DNA of 64,000 nt, taken from assembly GCA_903813345.2 (NCBI GenBank), contig CAIIXF020000001.1, forward strand, positions 44,595,885 through 44,659,884. Direction: 5' to 3'. The notes below the pieces were generated by a model, which was given only the letters and a program-made list of their open reading frames with translations, did no database searches and was not told the origin of the DNA. This DNA is from Owenia fusiformis (taxonomy: Eukaryota > Annelida > Polychaeta > Sabellida > Oweniidae). Shown one piece after another: positions 1 through 13,204 of the stretch (positions are counted from its first letter, which is position 1; every line of letters starts with the position of its first letter). A program made the position numbers and the translations under genes.

Positions 1-836
1 TTCATTTAAAACAAATGCATCTTAAGTACAATAGGAGCTGGTATCATAAATATATCTTTTATTGACTGAATAACCATGTCATGTAAATGACATATCAGTC
101 ACTACAATATACAAAAAACTACAACTACATATTACTTAACTACATTACATCAGTTTCACATGTCAGTGTATGATAACTAAATATCAGTGTGGTGTATCTA
201 TAATATACAATTTTTTTTAATGTTTACATAATATCAATCATTTTCTTAATTCTTGAAAGAGTGAAATACAAATTTTGCTAAATGTAATAAGTTAACATGA
301 GAGCTTTAACTAGACATAATAGTTTCAAACAGTTTATCTGTGCTGTTTCAGATCAGATTTTAAAGTTTCAAACAAAAGTTCTCGGTGTTTTAAGTTCTTT
401 GTGCAGCTTGTGATAAAGTGAAGCTCATCCTCAATTACCCCACATTCACTACACAACCTTTCACATATACTGTTTGGTTTGGTTTTGAGTACCGCCTAAC
501 TTCTATCTGTAATTTATGTTAACTCATCCTGAGCCTAGTTAATGCATGTCTATACTTTTTATTTTGAATGTTTAAATATGGTTCTTTGGTGAAAGTGTTT
601 TTGGATTTTATGTAGGTCCTAAGTACAGGAAATGTAAGAATATCCTGTTTCCATTGAAGTGCATAATTACTTTTTAATTTCTGTGAGATAATTCGAATGA
701 ATATATAATCCTAAAAGTAACTATCATAAAAGCAAAAGTGAATTAGATATCTGATGCTGTTAAAATTTCAACTAGACTGAACTTATGACAAATATTTATC
801 TCAAGATGTATTAATGAAATGGCTACCATATAATAG
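1..836. other. Upstream/intronic sequence of vWA gene 1
   Basis: No coding exon recognised. The stretch is AT-rich and presumably lies in an intron of the first vWA gene, because the acceptor at 836 requires an upstream exon. Confidence 0.4.
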
Positions 837-2252
837 GTACGAGCTGCAATAAAAATGATGCCACTTGATGCTAAACCATGTGCTACCCATACATTTGATG
901 GTCTCCGAGAGGCAAGGGAGGTTCATTTGACTGAAGAAAAGGGCAGACGTGATAAGCCAGATGATTTTCGAGAAGTAAGTTTAGACCTTATTACATTTGT
1001 AAAAAAACAAAAATTTGTAAATCAAGATCATTTTACTACTCAAAGATAATGCTAAGTACAGAAACCCAGGACATTTATGGTAAAAAGCCATACATCCTAA
1101 AATATACTGATCAAAATTCATTAACATAAACAATAGAGTAGAGTTTGAACTAATTTCTATCAATCTTTATGATGCCTCAAAGTTATATAATCCCTCGATT
1201 ATCAACCACACTTAATGCTTCAACAAAGACTCTCAGAATTTGATGACCTTGATCTTCGACCTTGAAAATTTCACTTTTCAGACCCCAGACCTAAAAAATC
1301 CATTCACTTTTTTTGACCTTCCAAAGGTCATTTAAGGTCAACCAAAGGTCAAATTTTAAAACTTTTAGTGACGTTTTAAAATAAAGAATCTTGATCAATT
1401 TGAAGCGAGTTGAAAACTTCAAAATGGCCAATTTATCCGAAGAATTCAAAATGGCCATCAAGTAATTTACCCAGCGTGGCTCATCTTAAGCAGATCTTGA
1501 CACCTAATTACAAAATACAAATTACACAGCTGTAGAAATTTGAGGTTGAACAGGTTAGCCGTTTTCCTGGAATTTTGACGACAAGAATTGATTCATCTGG
1601 AGCCCATCCATACATCTTCATGCCCAACACCCAGTTGCCTGCATGATTATGCACGCGCAAGATGATGACAATATAGCACTTTTTCAAGGTGCAATAAAAA
1701 CCTAATGCTCTTGTTCAGTCAATAGCATATTTCCCTCAGTCAATATCCCATTACCCTCGAATAAAATGAATATTGAAAATGAACCATGAAATTATATTTC
1801 TACTAATAATAACTTCCAAACTGAAAAAATGTATATCAGATTGGTGGTTACGATTAATGCTCTGGTGTTTATAAGAAGAGTGGTCATACAAAGAAAGAAA
1901 ATGTAAGTGAATCATATATTATTGTATTATATGGACAGCAACTAGTCTCAGTTCATTTCAGTGTGTTGTTATGTTGATGACAGATGGGTTCACCAATCCC
2001 CAAGAGAAGAAAAGTGAGACTATTCGAGAAGCGAAAAAGATACGAGAAATGTGCAGTTTAATTTTAGTAACACTGCCAAACACGTCTGAAGTTAAAAGAA
2101 TGTCAATTGCAGATAAAACAAAATGGCGTAATGAAGAGTTTTCTGCGATACAACCTGACTCAGATATGAGGCTTGATCTGGAGTCATTTGAAGACCTGGA
2201 AGGATCAATCAACGATATTGCAAGAAAGACGTGTCGAAATGTTAACAAATGA
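837..2252 (+). CDS. vWA-domain protein, 3' part (tandem paralogue 1)
   Basis: Two exons are readable: 837-974 and 1962-2252, both in phase 0 with AG acceptors and a GTAAGT donor at 975. Together they encode 142 residues of the C-terminal half of a von Willebrand A domain. This half carries the REAREVHLTEEKGRR helix and the strand LMTDGF, whose Asp is the last metal-site residue of the vWA fold, followed by LILVTLPNTSE. The stop is TGA at 2250-2252. The same two exons, with the same phases, recur at 11045-11170 and 11782-12084, so this is a tandem duplicate of the next gene. The exon carrying the DxSxS half of the metal site is not present between 1 and 836, so the 5' part lies off the left edge or is lost. 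Function is inferred only: probably secreted, ligand- or matrix-binding. Confidence 0.75.
1235..1500. repeat. GGTCA-rich dispersed repeat in vWA gene 1 intron
   Basis: Several AGGTCA / TGACCT words are packed into a short stretch. AGGTCA occurs at 1325, 1335 and 1346 in direct orientation, and TGACCTT words lie in the left half. The following block (saying roughly 'aagcgagttgaaaa', 'aaaatggcc') resembles the repeat at 42.2-42.6 kb, so this is probably a copy of a dispersed repeat. Confidence 0.5.
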
Positions 2253-4019
2253 ATAATATTATCATTTTCAATGTAACACATGTATAATACATTAAGTACA
2301 GTATAAAATAATATTAAATCCAAGCTTTAGTTAAATGTGAAGTTTAGAAAATTGGTTGAAAAATAAGCAAGAAATCAACTAGTAAGTTATTACTCATAAA
2401 AATGGCTCCCAAATATTATTAGACAGTGTACCATGCTTAAAGACTGAGAGCGGGTATAAAAGGCAGATGGAACAGCCCACAAAAGCCAAATATGGCAGTT
2501 TAAAGGTCCAGTTCAAACAAAATGAGAAAATTTTCAAACTTATAACAAGATTGTTATGATGAGTTACAAGCTCTTTTTTGTTACAGTGGTTCATGAATCT
2601 ATAATGACTATAAATTTCAAATCAAATTCTGAAAATGTTGTTTAGTTTTTGTGAAATAAGACAATTTCTTTTTGTAAATATGCTCATTAGCATAACTGAC
2701 AGTTTAAATTTCAGCCAATGGGCATCTCTTATCCGTCTAGAAGTAAAAAAACATAGCATAAGGCTGTATCTCACTTGTAGCAGACCATGTGTTTCTGTTT
2801 ATGCTGGACATTTAAACTGACCACATTAGCACTGATTGGCTGAGCTGTGACAGCTTGATTAATAGCTTCACCCGGATCCAAATCTCTGGGCCTTTAATGC
2901 TTATATCTTCCTGCTGAATGTTATCAAAATCCATCTTGTTTTGTCAGTACATTGGCAGATGAGTGAGCCAACTGACTTATCATTGGGACCTTATGACATG
3001 AACTGTATATTAAAATTTATTGCATGTATTTGATGAATCTTGCAGATAATCATTGTGGGATCCACAACAGCCTGTACTATCTCTTGGATTACAAATTAGA
3101 TAGAGATGCTGATAAATCAGAATACTAGACACTTCTTGTATTCTTTTATGCTACAAATTCAATTACCAGATGCAAAAATACCTGACAATTAATTGCTTAA
3201 TTATCATGTGCCATCACATATCACTTAACCTTTCAATTCTTATGCAATAAACATTTTTTTAGTCAGCATAAATATTTATATGGCATCACTAGGTTATTGA
3301 CTTTCACCATGTCCTGGTTGGGAGAGGTGACATAGAATATGAAATACAAAAGATAATAACTAAATATACGTGAAATATGATGGGAAAAATGGAAAACCCA
3401 GGAAAATAGGCCTAAGAGTATGAGGATTAAAATAAGGAATACTAAATGGGGAAATGCGATTCCTATAAACAATGCTGCATCCCCCATCCCTATATTTTCA
3501 ATTTTTCAGATTTCCAGATGTTTCTTTCCAAAAATATGTACAAGTGCTGAAGGGACAGAATAAAACTTTCCACAAAAAGAAATGAAACAAACAGTCAAAA
3601 GAAAAGCTCTAAATATCCCAGACTATAATCTAACATGTAAAAGAAACAATGTCTAATATTCCCTCATCTCATCATTCAGAAACCATCATTATAATCTAAG
3701 ACCATTTGATATTTCATTCATACTGAAGACCATTACAAAACATGTTGAAGAATAAATTGTAAATGATAACAAGGTATTAACATGACAAAATGTTACCACC
3801 TCATTGAAGCAAGATAAAAAAGACCAGCTCAGACTGATTGTTCTGGTGGATGGAGCACATGTTCAGGAAAACCTTGCGTTGGATAATTAAATGTTGAGCT
3901 TGTATATTCATATTTACACAAGCTGTTATCAATGATTTGTGTTTCAACTTCCTAAAGAATTGAAGATGATACATGACTAACAAAAAAGTTAAAATGGATG
4001 GAAAAAATGTTCCAATTTT

Positions 4020-4560
4020 TTTTTGGGCCTACCTTGTACTCCAGAATGATTCCTGTTCTTGACCCCTGTATACAGGTCCTGGGTTCAGCCAAAAAACACT
4101 GAATACAGGGTCTCCCAAAAAATGTACCAAAACAAATACAGAAAAGTCTTTAGCGTTGGAGGAATATTCTTGAAATATCATTTGACAGATGATTAAAATA
4201 TCATAAACATCTGACAATTTCACAAGGTAACTCTATTTACATGTAGTTTTAAAGATCTTGTTTTAGCAGCGAGACAAGATGTAATAACTCTGTGAGTGAT
4301 GAAGGAATATTCTTGGAATTCAGTCCTCTGAGTCAATTCAATTATCACAAATGTACGAAAGTTTCAACGGGTAACTCTGTTTAATTTTAGAAATAAAGCT
4401 TGTTTCAGCACTATAACTCATTTCAATGTCACCACCACAACTCACCATTATACAAATTTCCCTCAAATATGAAGAAAATAGTATTCGAGTTATTTTCCCA
4501 ATAGAGAGACTCACGGACTGACTGATGGATGAACAGAGGGCTTCATCAGTATATCCATGT
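4020..4560. repeat. Degenerate dispersed repeat
   Basis: Shares phrases with other copies in the window. The 'gtgatgaaggaat-ttctt...agtcctct' block matches 39070-39120. The end with 'actgactgatggatga...gggcttcat' is a decayed form of the GACG/CTGA tract seen at 13.9 kb and 21.05 kb. It also contains the 'cctgta-tacaggtcctgggttca' segment related to 13630 and 21310. Confidence 0.5.
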
Positions 4561-4999
4561 CAAACTTAATTCATTTGAATAATAAAAATGAAGACAAATA
4601 CTCTGGACACAACAAATATAGTGGTGATACAAGTATTCATACAAGATAGATCATTCAGTCTAAAAATGATGTGGGACAGACAGAATCCAGTCTCGAAGTC
4701 TATTTTAAAATTCTTTGTCTTTATACAGTCAAAGATATGAATCAAATAATTGTTTAAAACCTTTATTTGTAGTAATTCTAATGCATAGTCATTATGCGAT
4801 ATCTATTGATGAAGAATTAATTAAATATGGAAATTATGTAATAACTGATATCCTGTTTCGTAGCTTAAGTTTCATAGCTTTCTGCATATCTTGTTCAATT
4901 AATTTTTATCTTGAGTTATCTTCAAATGCCACCTTCACATTTTTATTTATTTTTTATTTATGTTTCAATTAACACTTTGCTGTCAATGGCACAACTCAG

Positions 5000-5055
5000 A
5001 ATGTGCTCCAAAATGTTCATTATAAAATGTGCTCCAAAATGTTCATTATAAAATG
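5000..5055. repeat. 26-bp tandem duplication
   Basis: Two adjacent copies of a 26-bp word beginning AATGTGCTCCAAAATG, starting at 5000 and 5026. Confidence 0.8.
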
Positions 5056-6468
5056 CATGTGAATCATCGAAATAACATTACTTTCATTGGAATACATAAT
5101 TTATTCAGACTAAAACGCTACTTTAAATATGAAATTGAAATCAGAACATATTGATAGACGAATATGAAGGATGCCCTCACATATTTAAACCCTTTAATTT
5201 ACTTTCCATCATTTATGGTAAGACACTACCATAGCAGTTAACACCCTGAAGGTTTGAGGAATTTAAGACAACTTCTCACAAAATCAAAAGGCTTCTTAAA
5301 CTGATTCCCTAGGATCATATTTGTCTTAGGATTTCTTTAAGTGAAACAAATGTTCGTTCATGTACAGCTGAGAAGACATTTTAGACAATTCATTAGAGAT
5401 TTAAAAAGTCAGTCAGTATCATTTGCATTTGAATTCATCATCTCAGATTGATCATCAAAAACATGTTTCAAATTGAAAAGTACATTTTTCCAAGCACTGA
5501 AAAGCATTTCTAAAATATTGGCCTAATTGTAATAATTGTGTATTTTTGAAAATCTTCTCTCATGCAGAATTGTTACTTCAAAAGGCATATGAGTATATAA
5601 TATTAACTATTTCTAGTTGACTGTACGGTATATAAATTATTACCCGGACAGACTTATGGTATAAGGACAGACACAGGCTTTCTCTATATCCTCCTGGATT
5701 TCACTTGATGGTTAATAATCAATAATATAAGCTTTAAAAGGAGAGCACAAAATAATATAATTCAATAATTACTATTGGTGATAGAAGGTAAGAATCCTTA
5801 TTAATCATTTTATGCCAATTATTAAAGTTCTAACACCATTATATATAGCATATAGGTGTAGAAAAAATATACAAGATAGTCAAAAAAGGAAAAAGCACGG
5901 AGAAAAGAAATGTATGTTTAGGGTTTATTTATATTTTTCTCTTCTGTTGTTCAAGACTTTTTTTTATAAAATCAGTGAAAACAAAACTAATTTCGTAGAA
6001 GTCATTTAACCACCTATGCGATAATGAAATATATACTAAGTAAGAGCATCTTATGAAGAATGACATTCATTGTTAAAACTGGACATGTTACTCCCAGCTG
6101 CATAATAAACATGGGGGAGGGTGCAATTTGTAAAATAGTGCAACATATGACAAAATTTTTGTTTTTTCATTGTTAATTCAAATCTTATCAATGGCAAACA
6201 GTGATTGGGAAATAATAGAAATACATTATCCGTGTGAGAACTGACATGGAAATTTACCTTATTAGATCAGATTAGTGACTACATAGTCATCGTGTACATA
6301 TAATTTGTGACATTATTTGATTATTTTGCAATTAAAATCTCTCTAGTGGTACATAATAATATAGTAAATCTGTACTGAGAGTTTGTAGTAATTACTTAAA
6401 GGGAGACATTTTTATTGACTGACGCCATCATCATGTATTTTTGTTTTTCTTTACTTCAGAGCAGTATA

Positions 6469-9400
6469 ATGGATATTTTATCATACCTATTGTTACTCCA
6501 TGTATATGTGGTAACTGTGCAGGGTGCTGGTTTGAAGAATATATGTAAGTGATAATAGTTAGGTGGCATAAAATACTTCCTGAAAGTGATAAAGTAGATG
6601 TTTGTTAAATCATGACTTTTGATCTAACATCAAACTATTCTAAAGGCGTTAGTCTTTAACAGCTTGCACATAGAAAATTCAAAATGCCTCCCCAAAATAT
6701 CAAATGACAAAAATGTAAAGTTTTGTAAATAAATGAATTTCTAAGAATTTTTCACTAAACAATACTGTTTAACCAACTCTTGTCAAAGCTGTCTCTTAAA
6801 ATCATCTTAGTAAATACTTTCTGAAAAGCTGCAGCATTTATTGATTGGTATACTCATGAGGTCCCAATCAATCATTGGTTAGTTTCATGCATTTCAAAAG
6901 AAGGTGGGCTGCACCAGTGATCTTAGCAACTGTTAAAACTACGCTCTGTAAACATTTGGTGAGTTCAGCAGAGAAACAAATTTAATTAACTATGTATGCA
7001 TGTTCAATTTTTAGACTAACCTGTATAAGATAAAATGAAATACATTGTGTTTTTATATTTTAGTTGAGTCAAGAGGCAACAAAAAGATCGCAGGAGATAC
7101 ATTAAGTGATCCAGCAGACCCATTCAAAGGTAAAAACTGCATTTCAAATAAAGAATATTAATGAATACCTGCTGTAAGATTGAATAAGCAAGATGCCTTT
7201 TATTTGTTATTTTAAATTATATAAGCCAAGTGTCCACACACATTTTTATAGTCTTCATTAAAACTCTAATTTTGGCTAAACTTCTATTATATCTTCCCAA
7301 TATATAATCATAATACCTACAAGATAACTTTTTAAGCATTGAGATAAAACTTTCTTTTCTAAAATTAAATGCCTTGAAAATGCATAAAGAATTCTACAAT
7401 TCATGCAATGTAAGTACAGCTTACTTAAGTTTTGGATCAGTGTTTATGGATGGTACATATAAGGTGCAGATTATCAATGTCTTGATGGTTCTCGAGATAG
7501 AGATTAACTGTCTATTGACCCTACAAATAACAGATTATAAGTCTACTGTTCCCCAAATTATCAAAATCTATTGATCCTACAAGTTAAAGATTATCAAAAT
7601 CTATTCATCCTTCAAGTTACAGATATTCAAAGTCTACTGATCCCACAAGTTACAGATTATCAAAATATATTGGTCCTACAAGTTACAGATATTCAAAGTC
7701 TTCTGATCCCACAAGTTACAGATTATCAAAGTCTAATGATCATACAAGTTACAGATTATAAGTCTACTTATCCCAAAAGTTACAGATTATCAAAATCTAT
7801 TGATCCCACAAGTTACAGATTATCAGTCTACTGATCCCACAAGTTACAGATTATCAAAATCTACTGATCCTACACGTTGCCGAATATCAGTTTGTTGATG
7901 TTACATATTGATGATACATGTGACAGGTTTACTGTCTTTTAATGGTAGAATTAACAAAGTCTACATATAAATCACAGATTATGCATGTTGATGGTATAAG
8001 TTACAGGTTATCAAAATTATGAAAATTGTTTATTCTGATATTAGACCGGAATTTAAATAATTAATAACCGAAACAAGACAATTAAGTTTTCGATGCCTAT
8101 CAAATCTATTCATTAATTCTGAACACATTGTACAATAAAAATATATAAAAGATTAAAAAAAATACAAGATTAACTTACATTGTATAAGTTTGTTCTGTTC
8201 GTTCTGTCTTTAACCTCTTGAGTACCTGGAGTGACGAGATTTCTCGTCATCTCAGAAATGACCTTGAAACTAAGAGTGACGAGAAAATCAGTCACAAATA
8301 TTTTCACTAAAATTGCTCTTATTTTTACAATTTTCATCCAATTTACACAAAACCTGTTTTAAAATATGTAGAAATGCTCTCTGCCATCTAATTTTACTAA
8401 GTTGAGCATCTCAAGGTGTATAAGTACAGGGTGTCTGGAAAGTAAAGATACAAATACTCTAATTTTAAGAGATTTAGTTTTTTTGTAATGAAATCGCTAC
8501 AGATTGTAGAGGTACTACATAACAATACATCTACCAACTTTTATATCATATAATCTAAATGTGTTAAAGTTACGGTTGTCATGGTTACCTTGGTGAGGGG
8601 TATGCGGAGCAGTTCCACGATATTGCTGAATTGTGATAAATTGTTAAAATTTAACCATTTGAAATAGTGTTTATTATTGTATTTCTTATCAGTTTTTTTG
8701 TTTTGTTCAATATTGTATTCTTGCTGCCATGGTATTCTCTTTAGTATAACGATATCATTGAGACAAATCAGAACTATGTAATGTCATAAGCATAATCAAA
8801 GAAAAAGAGTATATATTAAGTGCTAAGAAAAAGGGTCCCTGGATTAATAGGAAAGTCAACAGTACACCTCCACAGTCAATGCTCCAATGCATAAAGCAAA
8901 GAAAACAAATCTTACAATTGAATGTCTTGACATTAACCTTTTTGTACAATGGCTCATATTTCCCTGATAATGTCCAATTGGACTTCTACAATAATGAATA
9001 TGTTAAAGCAATATTTCCGAGAAGTTCAACATAAAAATGAGACTCGGCTGGAAGCCAATGTTATTAGCAATCTTAGAGACTGACAGCAAAGGTTTTGTCA
9101 GGTCTTTGAATCTTTGGTCAAAATGCACCAACAATGTTTAGATAAAGGTGGAAAATACATAATACTGGATAACAGTAGTAATGTCAAATGATGAAATAAT
9201 GTTACAGTACTAATCCTTTTGCTTTTGTGGTACATAGTTTGATGCATAATAGCAACAGACGACGGAGTGCCAAGATGATATGAACAGGAGAAAAGAATTA
9301 TAAAACATAATTGTGACGCTGCTCCACATACCCGTGACTCCTGTTACCATAACAACCATAACTTTTTTATTTTGAAACAATTTGTCATGGCAGTTGCAGG

Positions 9401-12084
9401 ATAAATTGTTACAATGTCATTCTACAATCTGTAGCAATTTCATCTCACAATAGGTAAATCTAACGAAATTAGAGCATTTGTATCTTTACTTTCCGGACAC
9501 CCTGTATGTAGTAAAATGTCATAAGAGGGGTAAAAATGAAAAGCCTCTGGTTTCAACCGATTTTAGAGCCTGGGATTCAAGAGCTTAAATTACTTAATAT
9601 ATAATGTTATCTAAATTAGTAAATAATAAGAGTTGATAAATAAAATCATCCTTGTTCATTGTCACTTCTTTTTTATAATTAAGCATGCATACCACACAGA
9701 GGAGAATATGGATTGGCTCTATCCAGTGGAGATGATCCCTACCACAAATGCATGTATTACCAGTGTATGAGGGGAAATTGGATACCTAAAATGTGTCCTG
9801 ATGGGAGAGGAATACGTGAACAAATCTTCCATCCTAAATCAGGGCTCAGTAAACAATTCCCCTGTGTTGAGACAGTCAATGCCTGTAAAGCAACATATTC
9901 AGAAAAAGGTGTTGGTAAGAAACTTCAGATTTTTCTAAATAGTATGAAGTTCACTATATGAGTATATTTAGTGTTACTTTTTGTAATTTGGATAAACTCA
10001 AAAGGAGACTGTAAAAAGAAACAATTTATGAAAAAGCTATGTCAAATGAAATGCTTTTTTAAAATCACTTTTGATATTGTCAAAACATGACTTATGTTCG
10101 GGCTAGTAAGACAATCACAAGAAGCTAATCTAAAACAACAATACATTATAAAATGTTTACATTAAATCAGAACCAAAAGGAGGAATTTGTTTAATTTTCT
10201 TTTTATAAACACCCAGAGGTCTAAAAACATTTTTATGATAGAACGTATGGTACATGATTTTAATGTTCATTTTATAATCATGTTTCATAATCAAGCAGGA
10301 TAGCTAGAAAATATTTTGACCCCTCACATTTTGGCTGATGCTTTTCAAAAAAATATAGTCTTTCATTTTTAACATTTTGTCTAATATTTTGTCAATGATG
10401 TAGCAAAGGGCAAAAACATTATTAGAATTCAATGACAGGGTATGAACTAAAAACTTATATCTCTGTGAAAGTCTTTAAAAAAATATGACCGAGAAGTGAA
10501 CACTCATCATATCGTTGCTGTGATGCTGTACCATTGGAATATAAGTACCTCAAGTTAAATTGATTTCTATATTGAAAATGTGAATATTCTACTGCATAAG
10601 AGTCATTTCTGTATTTTCTATTTTTCATATACTTCACTTGATAGCTGATACTTCAACAAGTGTGTGTGGCGTGGACGTGTGTTGGATCGTCGACATGTCA
10701 TGTTCAATAAGTTCCGAAGATAAAGCAAGGGTCAAAAAATTTGTGAGCACTGTCACCAGAAAATTTCCATTGGGCCCAGCATTCAGCCAAATATCTGGGA
10801 GTACATACGGCGATACAACAGAACCGTTCATTTATTTGAACAGCTATAATAATCCAAGAAAAGTAAAGTTATTTACATTTTTTAACATATTGTTCTTAAT
10901 TATTGCCAAACAAACATGAAAAGTGAAAATGAATCTTATATATATTACACATGATCACTTGTCCTGTTTTTAACGTAACAGTATTCTCAAAAAATACAGT
11001 TGTTCCCTTCAAAGTAGTACTTAAAAATGTTGAACTGATGCTAGGTGCGTGAAGCTATCATGAATATGGCAACAAACTTGAAACCTTGTGCTACAAAGAC
11101 CTATTTGGCACTAAGAGAAGCAAGGGAAGTACACTTGACTGAAGAGAAGGGCAGACGACCAGACCGCAGTGTAAGTAAAGAATATAGGATGTAAGATTTC
11201 TAATTTTGATTGGGATATTAATACAGTCTCCCATTTGAAATCCACACATGGGAATTCTTTTGGGATTGTGACCACTCTTTGCAGCAAGACTGTTCCAGGG
11301 ATTTGTTTCCTGACTGTAATGACTGATTAAATGTTCATGTGCTAATGCATAAAAATTCAACAGTGTCTACTTTCAAAAGGCCACATACCGGTAGGTTAAA
11401 ATAGTTAAATCTTGGATTATATCTAAATTATGTCACACACCTTTTTTGTAGTGACATAAAATGAGAAAGCATGTTCACAATATTTGGTCACACAATTTGT
11501 GTCAATAGTTTGTCTCATTTTCACTCTGTCTATACATACTCTGTATTTGAAAGTAGCCTACTACTTTTGTTCTAGAATATAAATCTATTTACCTTACTAT
11601 GGTAACCAGTAGCATAATTATCATAGGTATGCATACTAGTTTTCGAAGGCTGGCTAAATTGCCAACTGAGGTTGTTACTTAAGACTTATACACTTAACTT
11701 GTGTTTGCCTTATATTATGTCGTAATTCAATTCAGATATTTTTCTGTATAACACATTGATAAGTTTGGGAGACTATTTTAGGCTGTGTGTATCGTTATGA
11801 CTGATGGCATGACCCATCCTCCAACAATGAAGTCTGAAACTATAGCTGAGGCTGACAAGCTAAGAAAGTTATGCACGATACTATTGATTATCTTGCCGAA
11901 CACATCAGAAAACCGTGGTATCTCTATTAAAGAGAAGACAAGATTAAGACTTGAAGAATTTGCAAAGATCCAACCAGATCCTAGTCTAAGACTGGATCTT
12001 AGATCTTTTGAAGAGCTGGATTCTGTTGTCAATGAAATATCAAAAAAGACCTGCTTTAAAGTTTCACATAATGTTGTAAGCTAA
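6469..12084 (+). CDS. Secreted chitin-binding + vWA domain protein (tandem paralogue 2)
   Basis: Six exons join in frame: 6469-6544, 7064-7129, 9684-9914, 10645-10862, 11045-11170 and 11782-12084 (1020 nt, 339 aa). Exon 1 encodes a signal peptide, MDILSYLLLLHVYVVTVQG. Exon 3 has six cysteines with CMYYQC, a CxxxxxxxxxC step and a tyrosine/tryptophan-rich core, the pattern of a peritrophin-A/CBM14 chitin-binding module. Exon 4 opens the vWA domain with VCWIVDMSCSIS, an intact DxSxS metal-binding motif. The TYGDTTEP loop supplies the threonine and exon 6 supplies the Asp of VMTDGM. There is no membrane anchor, so it is secreted. Chitin-binding plus vWA combinations are known in molluscan shell-matrix proteins such as Pif and BMSP, though the domain order there differs, so that role is inference. 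The start was chosen because it gives the only upstream ATG with a leader in a matching phase. Intron 2 contains a minisatellite and a mariner-like element. Confidence 0.8.
7515..7885. repeat. 33-bp minisatellite in vWA gene 2 intron
   Basis: About ten imperfect units of ~33 bp, built from 'agttacagattatcaaa' and 'tctattgatccca' words. An 87-codon open frame running through it is a product of the repeat period (33 = 3 x 11) and not a gene. Confidence 0.85.
8427..9504. mobile_element. Decayed Tc1/mariner-like DNA transposon with long terminal inverted repeats
   Basis: The 1078-bp element begins CAGGGTGTCTGGAAAG and ends with the complement of CAGGGTGTCCGGAAAG. Both ends are flanked by TA (8425-8426 and 9505-9506), the target duplication of the Tc1/mariner group. 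The inverted arms run about 186 bp (8427-8612 and 9318-9504) with scattered mismatches. The interior has no intact transposase. A decayed plus-strand frame near 9040-9170 reads REVQHKNETRLEANVI, a stop, then KMHQQCLDKGG, which resembles the C-terminal tail of IS630/mariner transposases. It sits in intron 2 of the second vWA gene. Confidence 0.8.
11428..11620. repeat. Dispersed repeat pair, copy 1
   Basis: Begins with a hairpin (TATGTCAC ... GTGACATA) and ends with 'tttaccttactatggtaacc'. The same run of about 170 bp recurs at 12731-12900 in the same orientation with point changes and small gaps. Confidence 0.7.
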
Positions 12085-12730
12085 ATATCAAATACAATTT
12101 GAATACAAGCATCACTAATATATTCTGTTTTTTATTTATTTATAAATTACAATATGCATTGAATAAAATACAATGCATTAACATGACATAATGTCACTAC
12201 CTGGTTGTAATTGTAAAAGTGCAACATTGTTACATGGCTTTACTCGAGTCTCTAGCTTACAGCTAGACGTAACTTCATTGATTTCGTATGTACTCTAGAA
12301 AAGGTGCTACACGCACCTACACGCACCTAGAACTCATTTTTAATAAATTTTATAAATATTTCTAAGAATATTAATCATATTTAGGATGAAGCGTTGCTTG
12401 TCTGGATTTAGATATTTCAAAATTTCATTTCGGAGTTTGAAACATGGTGAAATTTTCTCGCTGTAGCTAAAAATGGCTTCCGGTTCTGGACGTGAATAAA
12501 ATTTGAAATTATTCTCGCTTAAAGAAATCAAATATAACAATAGATTCAGACGGGGATGTGAGCTGATGTTCATCAAATCTATACATAAAGGTATATTTCA
12601 TATTATTATGCCATATTTACTGTGCGTGTGACACAATGATTTACAATATTTATAATACTAAGGCAGCTCAATTTTCCTCCTCGAAGCCGGAATATAGAGA
12701 AGGCATTGGACCGAAGTAAACATGGCTATA

Positions 12731-12900
12731 TTATGTCACACACATTTTTTGTAGTGACATAAAAAGAGAAAGCTTGTTCACAAAATGTTCATACAATTAC
12801 TGTTCATAATTTGTCCCATTTTCACTCCCCCATACATAGGCTACTACTTGTATTCTAAAATGTAATCTATTTACCTTATTCTGGTAACCAGTAGCATATA
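12731..12900. repeat. Dispersed repeat pair, copy 2
   Basis: Direct-orientation partner of 11428-11620, starting with TTATGTCACACACA, a short loop and TAGTGACATAA, and ending at 'ggtaaccagtagcat'. One copy lies in the last intron of vWA gene 2 and the other just downstream of that gene. Confidence 0.7.
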
Positions 12901-13204
12901 TTTTCTCCTTCCACCCCTCATCCTGGAATAGGCAATACAAATAAACCATAATGAATAACTTTATTTAAAAAAATCATTATATTTTTGTACAATTTCTATA
13001 GTAACATCATGCAACTGAGAATTACTTAATTAAAATGTGTTTAATACAGAAATGAAAAATGTTAATTAGTTTTAAACCTTCCAATTTTAATTTGTCTTCA
13101 GTTGATTGGCTGTGTTAAAATACTCTACAATAAAAACTTCGCCTGCAGTCTCAGCATTTACAGTGTTATGATATAATTCAACAGTCAATCTCTCGAAATG
13201 TGAA

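Larger units (their letters stand above)
2253..6468. other. Spacer between the two vWA genes
   Basis: No gene seen over about 4.2 kb. It holds a degenerate repeat at 4020-4560 (see separate entry), a short start fragment of the ATGTCACCACC family near 3773, and a 26-bp direct duplication at 5000-5055. Open frames here are short and lack domain features or splice-site support. Confidence 0.5.

Noticed and set aside
7571-7834. 87-codon frame of repeated QVTDYQS-like peptides
   Set aside because: It is the translation of a 33-bp minisatellite in an intron; no splice or domain support.
12340-12576. 78-codon minus-strand frame, tested as a possible missing SNX4 BAR exon
   Set aside because: No BAR-like sequence and no matching splice sites; no domain recognised.
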